From NCBI RefSeq assembly GCF_038593855.1, contig NZ_CP151996.1:310001-374000 (forward strand): a stretch of DNA of 64,000 nucleotides, written 5' to 3'. Positions 53,924 to 62,362 of this stretch are shown here, piece after piece. The position numbers and the translations under genes were made by a program. Origin of the DNA: Lysinibacillus sp. FSL M8-0337. Lineage in GTDB: Bacteria; Bacillota; Bacilli; Bacillales_A; Planococcaceae. The number at the start of each line of letters is the position of its first letter. Position 1 is the stretch's first letter. The notes under the pieces are model-generated. The model saw only the letters and a program-made list of their open reading frames with translations. It was not told the DNA's origin and ran no database searches.

Positions 53924-55036
53924 ATGGATAAATTTGTATTATACCTAATAGGTTCTTTTTTTGTAATTGGTGGGATTGATTATATTACTGGGAATCATCT
54001 GAAATTGGGCGAAAAATTTGAGGAAGGCATAAAAACGATGGGGGCTTTAGGGCTTGGTATGATAGGAATACTGTCTTTAGCACCTGTATTAACGAATTTT
54101 TTATCCGCCCAAATTAGTCCAATAAGTAAAGTGTTTCATTTGGACCCTTCCATTATTCCTGCAGCATTTCTAGCTGTAGATATGGGAGGCTTTCAAATGG
54201 CTGAAAAGCTTGCTTTGTCAAATGAGATGGGAGCATTTTCAGGAATTATCATTGCATCTACTTTAGGAGCCACCGTTAGTTTTTCAATACCTGTTGCGTT
54301 AGGGATGCTTGCTAAAGAGGATGAAAAATATTTTTCTAAAGGTGTGTTAATTGGCATCATTACTATACCAATCGGATGTCTTGTAGCAGGCTTATGGCAA
54401 AAAATAAATATCACTGTACTTGTATGGAATCTAATCCCTATATTTGTTTTTACTATTATGTTAGGGGTTGGATTACTCAAGGCTCAACATGTTTTTTTAA
54501 AAGCTTTTAATCTATTTGGAAAGTTTATAGTGACGTTAAGTACTGTTGGATTACTATTACAAGGCATTGACGTGATATTTGGTGTAAAGCTTGTTTCAGG
54601 ATTAGCACCGCTATCTGAATCAACTATTATAGTAGGGAAAATTGCATTTATTTTAGCGGGAGCATATCCGATGCTAGCCATGCTAAGTGGAATTTTTAAA
54701 AAAAGTTTTAACGCATTAGGAGAGAAATTTGGCATGAATGCTGTGTCAGTAGCAGGCCTTCTCGGAAATTTAGCTAGTAATCTATTAATTTTTGGAACAT
54801 ATAAGGAGATGGACCCTAAAGGAAAAGTCGTATGTACGGCTTTTGGCGTAAGTGGAGCATTTGTATTTGGGGGTCAATTTGGTTTTGTATCAGAAGTAGC
54901 TCCGGAAATGCTAGGTGCGTTTATAGTAGCAAAGCTGACTGCAGGGCTTATTAGTATAACCTTGGCCTTATGGCTGTATGATCGTGAAAATAAAAAAATT
55001 CATTTAAATGAAAATGGAGGTATTCATAATGAATAG
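53924..55036 (+). CDS. eutH: EutH-type ethanolamine permease
   Basis: The 370-residue protein is highly hydrophobic, with about ten helices. It shows the EutH run LGEKFEEGIKTMGALGLGMIG (in segments), then PSIIPAAFLAVDMGGFQMAE and later VSVAGLLGNLASNLLIFG. EutH brings ethanolamine into the cell when outside levels are low. No eut enzyme or shell gene is in the neighbourhood. The next gene, an aminopeptidase P, overlaps its end by eight bases, so this copy may carry another amine or a peptide-derived substrate (inference). Confidence 0.9.
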   Translation: MDKFVLYLIGSFFVIGGIDYITGNHLKLGEKFEEGIKTMGALGLGMIGILSLAPVLTNFLSAQISPISKVFHLDPSIIPAAFLAVDMGGFQMAEKLALSNEMGAFSGIIIASTLGATVSFSIPVALGMLAKEDEKYFSKGVLIGIITIPIGCLVAGLWQKINITVLVWNLIPIFVFTIMLGVGLLKAQHVFLKAFNLFGKFIVTLSTVGLLLQGIDVIFGVKLVSGLAPLSESTIIVGKIAFILAGAYPMLAMLSGIFKKSFNALGEKFGMNAVSVAGLLGNLASNLLIFGTYKEMDPKGKVVCTAFGVSGAFVFGGQFGFVSEVAPEMLGAFIVAKLTAGLISITLALWLYDRENKKIHLNENGGIHNE

Positions 55037-56804
55037 TAGAGATAGAGTCGAAAAGTTAAGAGAGCTTATGGTAAAACATCAACTGGATGCTTATATCGTT
55101 CCAAGTTTTGATGCACATCAGGGAGAATATGTAGCAGAACATTGGAAAGGCAGAGAATGGCTATCAGGCTTTACAGGGTCTGCAGGGACAGTAGTCATTA
55201 CTTTAAAAGATGCTGGTTTATGGACAGATGGCAGATATTATATTCAAGCTGACAAGCAACTTGAAAATTCAGGTATCCGATTATTTAGAATGATGGATCC
55301 TGGGGTACCTTCTTATACAGAATGGCTAGCAGATGTTCTTGAAGAAGGAAGCAATGTGGGCTTTGATGGAAATGTTTTTTCAATTGATATGGTTAGAAGT
55401 ATGGAAAAAGATTTAAAAGCGAAGGCAATCTTATTCAAAATGGATCAAGATTTAATTGGTGAGTTATGGGGAGATCGACCAGAGATTCCTAAAGGAAGGA
55501 TTTTTAGTCATGACGTCAACTATGCTGGGAAATCACGTGCGGAGAAATTAGATGAAGTAAGAGCGGAAATGAAAAATAAAGGCGCTAATTATTATATTTT
55601 AACTTCACTTGATGATATTGCCTGGCTATTGAATATTAGAGGAGCAGATGTACCGAACAATCCAGTGGCTATAGCGAATGTCATCGTAGCAGAACATACA
55701 TGTTATTTATTTATTGATTCTTGCAAGGTCCCTACTGCGCTTAAATCGGAACTGGAGGGAGAAGGAATTACGTTAAGGGAATATCATGAAATTGAAACTT
55801 TTTTAGCAAACCTTTCGGGCGAAGATGCTGTTAGTTTAGATACAAATAAAACAAATATTCGATTGTATAATGCCATTAACAGTCATGTAACGAAAATTGA
55901 AAGTCCTAACATGACGACTAACTTAAAAGCGATTAAGAATGAAGTGGAAATAAAAAATCTAAAATGGTGTGAAATAAAAGATGGTTTAGCTATGGTGAAA
56001 TTTATAAAGTGGTTAAAACACTTTGTAGATAAAGAAGAAATTACAGAGATTGCTGCGGAAGAAAGATTAGAAGATTTCAGAAGAGAGCAAGAAGGATTTG
56101 TGGGGCCTAGCTTTGATACGATTGCGGGTTATCAAGACCATGCAGCGATGATGCATTATAAAGCTAATAAAGAAACACAATATACGCTGAAGAATGAAGG
56201 TCTATTTTTAATTGATTCAGGCGGACAGTATTATGATGGAACAACAGATATTACACGGACAATTGTTTTAGGAAGTCTTACGGATGAACAAAAAAGAGAT
56301 TTTACTTTGGTGTTAAAAGGGTTTATTGCATTAAGCTCAGTAAAATTTTTGTATGGTGCAACAGGAGCTAATTTAGATGTTTTGGCAAGACAACCAATTT
56401 GGCAATATGGCTTGGATTATAAATGTGGCACAGGACATGGAGTAGGGTTTTTCTTGAATGTTCATGAAGGGCCACAAAGCATCCGCAATACCAATCATGT
56501 GCCATTAGAAAAAGGCATGATTATTACGAATGAACCGGGAATATACCTTGAAGGCAAGTATGGCATTCGAATTGAAAATATGATGTCAGTAGTAGAGGCT
56601 GAGAAAACAGAATTTGGTCAATTTATGAAGTTTGAAGCAGTAACGTATTGTCCTATTGATTTAGCAGGTATCAATCAAGACATGTTAACAGAGAGTGAAA
56701 AGCAATGGCTAAATCATTACCATCAAGAGGTGTATACTACGCTAGCTCCTTATTTAAATGAAGAAGAACGAGTATGGCTAATGGAAGAAACAAAAGCAAT
56801 ATAA
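55029..56804 (+). CDS. Aminopeptidase P, long three-domain form (M24B)
   Basis: ATG 55029 lies eight bases after ATGGAGGT and inside the end of eutH. The 591-residue enzyme has two creatinase-like N-terminal domains (about 5-300). The M24 pita-bread domain (about 310-535) has ligands Asp and Asp in LIDSGGQYYDGTTDITRT, His in GTGHGVGFFLNVHEG, Glu in TNEPGIY and Glu in GIRIENM. A C-terminal extension follows. It removes the N-terminal residue before proline and works with two metal ions, probably manganese. The three-domain form is like animal XPNPEP1 and a group of bacterial enzymes. Confidence 0.95.
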   Translation: MNSRDRVEKLRELMVKHQLDAYIVPSFDAHQGEYVAEHWKGREWLSGFTGSAGTVVITLKDAGLWTDGRYYIQADKQLENSGIRLFRMMDPGVPSYTEWLADVLEEGSNVGFDGNVFSIDMVRSMEKDLKAKAILFKMDQDLIGELWGDRPEIPKGRIFSHDVNYAGKSRAEKLDEVRAEMKNKGANYYILTSLDDIAWLLNIRGADVPNNPVAIANVIVAEHTCYLFIDSCKVPTALKSELEGEGITLREYHEIETFLANLSGEDAVSLDTNKTNIRLYNAINSHVTKIESPNMTTNLKAIKNEVEIKNLKWCEIKDGLAMVKFIKWLKHFVDKEEITEIAAEERLEDFRREQEGFVGPSFDTIAGYQDHAAMMHYKANKETQYTLKNEGLFLIDSGGQYYDGTTDITRTIVLGSLTDEQKRDFTLVLKGFIALSSVKFLYGATGANLDVLARQPIWQYGLDYKCGTGHGVGFFLNVHEGPQSIRNTNHVPLEKGMIITNEPGIYLEGKYGIRIENMMSVVEAEKTEFGQFMKFEAVTYCPIDLAGINQDMLTESEKQWLNHYHQEVYTTLAPYLNEEERVWLMEETKAI

Positions 56805-56856
56805 AAAAAGTTTAGCGGACAAAACGCTATCCTATCGCCATCTGATGATAACAGTA

Positions 56857-56903
56857 AAAAGCCTAATTTCTCAGCGTAACGTTGAGCAATTGGGCTTTTT
56901 ATT
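56857..56903 (+). terminator. Rho-independent terminator
   Basis: AAAGCC.AATT.CTCA / TTGAG.AATT.GGCTTT, then TTATTT. Confidence 0.85.
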
Positions 56904-56934
56904 TAGCAGATTGTACTCGTTGATGGTCAAGGCC

Positions 56935-57005
56935 AAGCTTCTTGACGTAGCGGACCTCAACTGCGTAACAAAAAGAGTTCGTTTGACTACGGTCAATCGA
57001 ACTCT
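56935..57005. repeat. Decayed repeat end plus AGAGTTCG palindrome
   Basis: AGAGTTCGTTTGA / TCAATCGAACTCT around CTACGG (56974-57005) is a variant of the 15361 hairpin. GTAGCGGACCTCAACTGCG just before it recalls the end of the Bacillaceae-type repeat. Confidence 0.65.
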
Positions 57006-57035
57006 TTAAAGAAAGTACACGGTCTATTTGGCTAG

Positions 57036-57836
57036 TTACTTATTGAACATATCAAATAGACCACCGATACCACCTTCACCTGATGAATGTCCGCCACCGC
57101 CTTGCGAAATCGGTGCTGCAGCGAAGACGCGGCTTGCTAATCGGCTAAATGGTAATGATTGAACCCATACAGTACCAGGGCCACGTAAAGTTGCAAAGAA
57201 GATACCTTCTCCACCGAATAGTGCCGTTTTTACGCCGCCAACCATTTCGATATTATAATCAACGTCAGAAGTCATCGCTACTAAACAGCCTGTATCCACA
57301 CGTAATACTTCACCTGGCTGTAGCGTTTTTCGATGAATTGCCCCACCAGCGTGTACAAAAGCCATACCATCGCCTTCAAGTTTTTGCATAATAAAGCCTT
57401 CACCACCGAAGAAGCCTACGCCGATTTTCTTCTGGAATTCAACACCAACTGAAACGCCTTTAGCTGCTGCTAAAAAAGCATCTTTTTGACAAATAATTTT
57501 CCCTTTTAATTGGCTTAAATCCATTGGAATAATCTTACCTGGGTAAGGAGACGCGAAATAGACATGACGTTTCCCTGTACCGATGTTTGTAAATGTTGTC
57601 ATGAATAAGCTTTCACCCGTTACTAGGCGTTTCCCTGCACCGAGTAATTTTCCCATAAGACCGCTTTGGCCATTGCCTTTCGAACCATCTCCGAAAATAG
57701 TTTCCATTTGAATTGCATCATCCATCATCATTAAGGCGCCAGCTTCTGCTACCACCGTTTCTTGCGGGTCAAGTTCAACTTGCACATATTGCATGTCATC
57801 TCCAAATACTTTGTAGTCGATCTCATGGTTATTCAT
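57036..57836 (-). CDS. TIGR00266/AIM24-family protein
   Basis: ATG 57836 follows TTGGAGGAATTACACG. The 266-residue protein is a beta-rich barrel of the AIM24 family: VVAEAGALMMMDDAIQMET, GLMGKLLGAGKRLVTGESLF, FGGEGFIMQKLEGDGMAFVH and AGGAIHRKTLQPGEVLRVDTG (in parts). It ends in a Gly/His-rich tail (GGGGHSSGEGG). The family is widespread and uncharacterised in bacteria; related yeast Aim24 acts in mitochondria. Single gene. Confidence 0.92.
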   Translation of the reverse strand: MNNHEIDYKVFGDDMQYVQVELDPQETVVAEAGALMMMDDAIQMETIFGDGSKGNGQSGLMGKLLGAGKRLVTGESLFMTTFTNIGTGKRHVYFASPYPGKIIPMDLSQLKGKIICQKDAFLAAAKGVSVGVEFQKKIGVGFFGGEGFIMQKLEGDGMAFVHAGGAIHRKTLQPGEVLRVDTGCLVAMTSDVDYNIEMVGGVKTALFGGEGIFFATLRGPGTVWVQSLPFSRLASRVFAAAPISQGGGGHSSGEGGIGGLFDMFNK

Positions 57837-58270
57837 CGTGTAATTCCTCCAATATCGTTTGTTGTTATTGTATACGATTATTAGGCAGGATAGTTTCATT
57901 ACATAATTAATAATTTTAGAAAAAAAGGGAATAAGATAGAAAATGTCGAATATAAAAAACTAGAATGTGTATTATTTATCTTTTGTCAGTTATTTTTCTA
58001 CTAGTGGTGAAAGTATGCATCATCTAGTTGAAATTACTGGAAATGAAGATAAAGCCTTTGGCAAGTGCCACCGATATTTTAACCTAACATTGCTTCGAAA
58101 TTATTATTCGAGTCATATCTTTGTTATGAAAATTCGGAATTTTGGCATTTTGTATCTGCATATATATAATGCAGTGCGAATAGATAGCGACGGATATTTT
58201 CTGTAGTAAAAGCATTCGCGACGTGTTCAAAGAAGCCAAGGCATCATAGATATATCAGGGGGTGTGTGTA
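57837..58270. other. Intergenic region before the aldehyde dehydrogenase gene
   Basis: About 430 bases. A 79-codon frame at 57967-58206 has no good ribosome site and an unconvincing composition. No clear promoter or RNA element was recognised. Confidence 0.35.
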
Positions 58271-59749
58271 ATGGAGATTAAAAACTATATCGGTGGTAAG
58301 TGGGTTACACATTCGCATTTACAAAGTATAGCAGTGACGAATCCTGCAAACGGAGAGCACTTAGCAACAATACCACTTTCAACTGCAAATGAAGTGACGG
58401 AAGCGGTAGCTGTAGCAAAGGCAGCACAAAAAAGTTGGGCACTTGTGCCAGCACCAAAGCGTGCAGATTATTTATATGCCATCGGTCAAAAGATGAAAGA
58501 CAAGAAAGAATATTTGGCGACCGTTTTAACAAAAGAAATGGGTAAGGTGATTGAAGAAGCAAGAGGTGAGGTACAGGAAGGAATTGATATGGCTTACTAT
58601 ATGGCGGGCGAAGGTCGACGATTGTTTGGAGAGACGACACCGTCAGAGCTTGCCAATAAATTTGCTATGAGTGTACGTGCACCAATAGGCGTAGTAGGGC
58701 TAATAACTCCTTGGAATTTCCCTGTGGCAATCGCTACATGGAAGTCATTCCCTGCAATTGTCGCAGGCAATACATTTATTTGGAAACCATCAAATGAAAC
58801 GCCGATGATGGCTTATGAAATGGGGAAAATTTTTGAAGAAGTTGGCTTACCAGAAGGGGTAGCGAATATTGTTTTTGGTACAGGGCCAACGGTAGGAACA
58901 GCACTAATAGAACATCCCGATGTAAAAGTCATATCGTTTACCGGCTCTACCTCAACAGGAAGTAAGGTGGCGGAACTTGGCGGCAAACATTTAAAGAAAA
59001 TTTCGCTAGAGATGGGCGGCAAAAATGCTGTCATTGTTATGGATGATGCAGATTTACAGCTCGCTACAGAAGCGATATTATGGAGCGCATTTGGCACTGC
59101 GGGTCAACGATGTACAGCATGTAGTCGTGTGATTGTGCATAAAGATGTAAGAGAGGAATTAGAAAATCGTCTATTAGAAGCAATGCAATTTTTAACTATT
59201 GGAGACGGTTTGGATGAAAGTGTGAAAATTGGTCCGGTGATTAATAGAGCGGCATTAGAAAAAATTAATCATTATGTACAGATTGGTAAACAAGAAGGTG
59301 CAACCTTATTAACCGGTGGCAAAATTTTAAATGAAGCACCTTATGATAAAGGGTTTTACTATGAGCCAACATTATTTACAAATGTAAAGCCTCATATGAT
59401 TATTGCACAGGAAGAAATTTTTGGTCCGGTCGTCTCTCTTATTGAAGTTGCCAATTTAGAAGAAGCAATCGAAGTCAATAATGGTGTTAAATTCGGCTTA
59501 TCAAGCTCTATTTTCTCACAAAATGTGAATACGATTTTCCGCGCTCAACGCGACTTAGATACAGGTATTGTCTATATTAATGCAGGTACGACAGGTGCAG
59601 AAATCCATTTGCCATTCGGCGGAACGAAAGGAACAGGGAATGGACATCGAGATTCCGGTGTGGCAGCATTGGACGTTTACACAGAATGGAAGAGCATATA
59701 CGTTGACTACAGCGGTAAATTACAAAGAGCACAAATCGATACAAAGTAA
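58271..59749 (+). CDS. NAD(P)-dependent aldehyde dehydrogenase
   Basis: ATG 58271 follows AGGGGGTG. The 492-residue enzyme has the ALDH core: ITPWNFPVAIATWK near 145-158, FTGSTSTGSKV near 223, general base Glu247 in LEMGGKNAVIV, catalytic Cys281 in GTAGQRCTACSR, and EEIFGPVV near 382. It is of the succinate-/glutarate-/aminoadipate-semialdehyde group by overall look. The next gene resembles lysine 6-dehydrogenase, whose product aminoadipate semialdehyde is a fitting substrate (inference). Confidence 0.93.
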   Translation: MEIKNYIGGKWVTHSHLQSIAVTNPANGEHLATIPLSTANEVTEAVAVAKAAQKSWALVPAPKRADYLYAIGQKMKDKKEYLATVLTKEMGKVIEEARGEVQEGIDMAYYMAGEGRRLFGETTPSELANKFAMSVRAPIGVVGLITPWNFPVAIATWKSFPAIVAGNTFIWKPSNETPMMAYEMGKIFEEVGLPEGVANIVFGTGPTVGTALIEHPDVKVISFTGSTSTGSKVAELGGKHLKKISLEMGGKNAVIVMDDADLQLATEAILWSAFGTAGQRCTACSRVIVHKDVREELENRLLEAMQFLTIGDGLDESVKIGPVINRAALEKINHYVQIGKQEGATLLTGGKILNEAPYDKGFYYEPTLFTNVKPHMIIAQEEIFGPVVSLIEVANLEEAIEVNNGVKFGLSSSIFSQNVNTIFRAQRDLDTGIVYINAGTTGAEIHLPFGGTKGTGNGHRDSGVAALDVYTEWKSIYVDYSGKLQRAQIDTK

Positions 59750-59775
59750 CAGATCAATGAAAGGGGATGTTCTTG

Positions 59776-60948
59776 ATGAAAGTTGTTGTATTAGGTGCAG
59801 GATTGATGGGGAAAGAGGTTGCTCGTGATTTAATAAAAAATAGTAAAGTGGAACAGGTCTTTTTAGGGGATATTGATGTAAAGACAGCCCAAAAATTTGT
59901 TGAGACGTTAAAGACAGATAAAGTTGAAGTCGTAGAACTTCATGCGGAAAATGATGACTCTTTAACATCGGTTATTGCGAAAGGTAATGTTGTTGTCAAT
60001 GCACTGTTCTATTCGTTTAATGAACGTGTAGCACGAGCTGCGATAGAAGCTGGTGTCCATTCCGTCGATTTAGGGGGACATATTGGCGGTGTAACGGATA
60101 AGATTTTAGCATTACATGAAGAAGCAAAGGCAAAAGGTGTGACACTTATTCCTGACTTAGGTGTAGCTCCAGGTATGGTCAATATATTAGCGGGCTATGG
60201 CGCAACAAAATTAGATGAAGTGGAATCTATTAAGCTATATGTAGGGGGTATTCCAACAGAACCGAAGCCTCCGTTGCACTATACGCGTGTCTTTTCACTA
60301 GATGGTGTATTTGACCACTATACAGAGCCTTCTAAAATGATTCAAAAGGGGAAACTTGAAGAAGTTCCATCATTATCAGGTATTGAGCCTATTTATTTCG
60401 ATGATTTTGGTGTGCTTGAGGCATTTTATACATCGGGTGGCATATCCACTCTTTATAAGACATTCCCGAATGTCCACACATTAGAATATAAGACAATACG
60501 TTATAAAGGGCATGCAGAAAAGTTTAAATTGCTAGCTGATTTAGGCTTTTTAGATGCTAGTAATAATGTAGAAGTCGATAACCTAGAAGTGCCTGTCAGA
60601 GCTGTTGTCAGGGAGGCGCTTAAGAAGAAGCTTGAACTTGGAACAAAGCCTGATGCGGTGCTATTACGGGTAATTGTTTCAGGAGAAAAGGCGCAACAGC
60701 AGGTCACATATGAATACGAAATGGTCGTACGTAAAGATATGACGAATAATGAAACAGCGATGGCTCGTGCAACAGCGAATACAATTTCTGTCGTTGCCCA
60801 AATGATTGGTGATGGTGCTATTACAGAACGTGGCGTGTTTGCTCCAGAAACGATTGTTCCAGGTGAGACGTATATTAAAGAAATGGCGAAGCGTGGTGTT
60901 GTCATTAAAGAAACATCACATAAGTCTGCAATGATTGTGAAATGGTAG
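59776..60948 (+). CDS. Saccharopine-dehydrogenase-family enzyme, lysine-6-dehydrogenase-like
   Basis: ATG 59776 follows AAAGGGGATG. The 390-residue enzyme has an N-terminal Rossmann fold (VVVLGAGLMGKEVARDL), GNVVVNALFYSF near 76, EAGVHSVDLGGHIG near 97, and TLIPDLGVAPGMVNILAGYG near 122. These match the saccharopine dehydrogenase family in the short form of L-lysine 6-dehydrogenases. Such enzymes oxidise lysine to 2-aminoadipate 6-semialdehyde with NAD. It lies between an aldehyde dehydrogenase and an acyl-CoA dehydrogenase, which fits lysine breakdown. The substrate is inferred, not shown. Confidence 0.85.
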   Translation: MKVVVLGAGLMGKEVARDLIKNSKVEQVFLGDIDVKTAQKFVETLKTDKVEVVELHAENDDSLTSVIAKGNVVVNALFYSFNERVARAAIEAGVHSVDLGGHIGGVTDKILALHEEAKAKGVTLIPDLGVAPGMVNILAGYGATKLDEVESIKLYVGGIPTEPKPPLHYTRVFSLDGVFDHYTEPSKMIQKGKLEEVPSLSGIEPIYFDDFGVLEAFYTSGGISTLYKTFPNVHTLEYKTIRYKGHAEKFKLLADLGFLDASNNVEVDNLEVPVRAVVREALKKKLELGTKPDAVLLRVIVSGEKAQQQVTYEYEMVVRKDMTNNETAMARATANTISVVAQMIGDGAITERGVFAPETIVPGETYIKEMAKRGVVIKETSHKSAMIVKW

Positions 60949-60957
60949 GTGAAGCCC

Positions 60958-62151
60958 TTGAATTTCGATTTTACAACGGAGCAGGAAATCTTACGAAAAA
61001 CCGTACGTCAGTTTGTGGATGATGAAATAATGCCACATATTGCAAAATGGGACGCCGCAGGCAGCTTTGATACAAGCATTTGGTCAAGACTAGCTGAACT
61101 CGGACTAATGGGTGTTTGCGTGCCAGAAAAGTACGGTGGTAGCGGCATGGATTATAACGCACTAGCCATCGTCTGTGAGGAACTTGAACGGGGGGATACG
61201 GCCTTTCGAACAGCTGTATCCGTCCATATAGGTTTAAATAGTATGACGTTAATGCAATGGGGCACCGAGGCACAGAAACAGCAATACCTTGTACCACAGG
61301 CGAAGGGGGTACGGATTGGGGCTTTTGGGCTGACTGAACCTGGCGCAGGTTCGGATGTAGCAGCCATGACAACAACGGCCATACGAGATGGTGATTGTTA
61401 TGTGTTAAATGGGCAAAAAACATGGATTTCCTTATGTGATATAGCAGATCATTTTATTGTCTTTGCTTACACAGATAAAGCGAAAAAGCACCACGGTATC
61501 AGTGCCTTTATTGTAGAACGCTCTATGGTTGGCTTTACTTCTAAGGCGATTAAAGGCAAGTATGGCATTCGTGCTGGCAATACGGGTGAGCTCTTTTTCG
61601 AAGACTTGCGCATTCCAGTTGAAAATCGTTTAGGAGAAGAGGGAGAGGGTTTTAAAATTGCGATGTCTGCACTGGATAATGGTCGCTTTACAGTGGCGGC
61701 AGGCGCAGTAGGACTGATTCAAGCGTGTCTTGAGGCAAGTGTGAAATATTGCCATGAACGAGAGACATTTGGGAAGCCGATTGGCGAGCATCAACTTGTC
61801 GGACAGATGATTGCCAAAATGGAAGCGGGCTATCAAATGAGCCGACTGCTCGTTTATCGGGTTGGCGAGTTGAAAAATAAAGGTATTCGCAATACAAGAG
61901 AAACTTCCTTGGCAAAGTGGCAGGCATGTGATTTTGCCAATAAGGCAGCAGATGACGCACTACAAATTCATGGTGCGTACGGCTATTCGGATGATTATCC
62001 TGTGGCGCGTTATTTACGTAACTCGAAAGCGCCAGTGATTTATGAAGGTACACGAGAAATTCATACAATTATGCAAGCAGATTATGTGCTTGGTCGAAGA
62101 AACGATAAGCCATTAGCCAAAATGTTACCAAAATGGCCATTTGATGAGTAA
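60958..62151 (+). CDS. Acyl-CoA dehydrogenase, YEGT type (glutaryl-CoA-dehydrogenase-like possible)
   Basis: TTG 60958 is favoured because AGGTGA lies five bases upstream; GTG 60949, right after the previous stop codon, is an alternative without a ribosome site. The 397-residue FAD enzyme has GAFGLTEPGAGSDVAAM, GQKTWISLCDIAD, IHGAYGYSDDYPVARYLRN and VIYEGTREIHTIMQADYVLG, with catalytic Glu in YEGT. Coupled to the lysine-dehydrogenase-like and aldehyde-dehydrogenase genes, it could act on glutaryl-CoA or another short acyl-CoA (inference). It differs from the YAGT-type enzyme at 46649. Confidence 0.9.
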   Translation: MNFDFTTEQEILRKTVRQFVDDEIMPHIAKWDAAGSFDTSIWSRLAELGLMGVCVPEKYGGSGMDYNALAIVCEELERGDTAFRTAVSVHIGLNSMTLMQWGTEAQKQQYLVPQAKGVRIGAFGLTEPGAGSDVAAMTTTAIRDGDCYVLNGQKTWISLCDIADHFIVFAYTDKAKKHHGISAFIVERSMVGFTSKAIKGKYGIRAGNTGELFFEDLRIPVENRLGEEGEGFKIAMSALDNGRFTVAAGAVGLIQACLEASVKYCHERETFGKPIGEHQLVGQMIAKMEAGYQMSRLLVYRVGELKNKGIRNTRETSLAKWQACDFANKAADDALQIHGAYGYSDDYPVARYLRNSKAPVIYEGTREIHTIMQADYVLGRRNDKPLAKMLPKWPFDE

Positions 62152-62179
62152 ATGACAGACATGTATTTTTATTGTACAG

Positions 62180-62214
62180 AAGGCATCAGGAAACTATTCC
62201 AGATGCCTTTTGTT
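62180..62214 (+). terminator. Rho-independent terminator
   Basis: AAGGCATC / GATGCCTTTT, after the catabolic operon. Confidence 0.85.
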
Positions 62215-62228
62215 ATGGTGTTTGTTAT

Positions 62229-62268
62229 GGTGTCAGGCACCAAAACAATTCTGAATTTGGTGCTAGTC
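62229..62268. repeat. Worn copy of the 45-bp palindrome family
   Basis: GGTGTCAGGCACCAAAACAA at the left and TTTGGTGCTAGTCC at the right, with the shared centre CAATTCTGAATT. Arms no longer pair perfectly. Confidence 0.7.
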
Positions 62269-62362
62269 CTTTTATTTTTTATGAAAATTTTTCATGTAAT
62301 GTAACTTTATAACCTTTCAGTAGTCTAATTATAAAACAAGTAATATGAAGGAGTGGAAAATA

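Noticed and set aside
57967..58206. 79-codon open frame on the plus strand
   Set aside because: No ribosome site, odd residue mix and no terminator; judged a chance frame.
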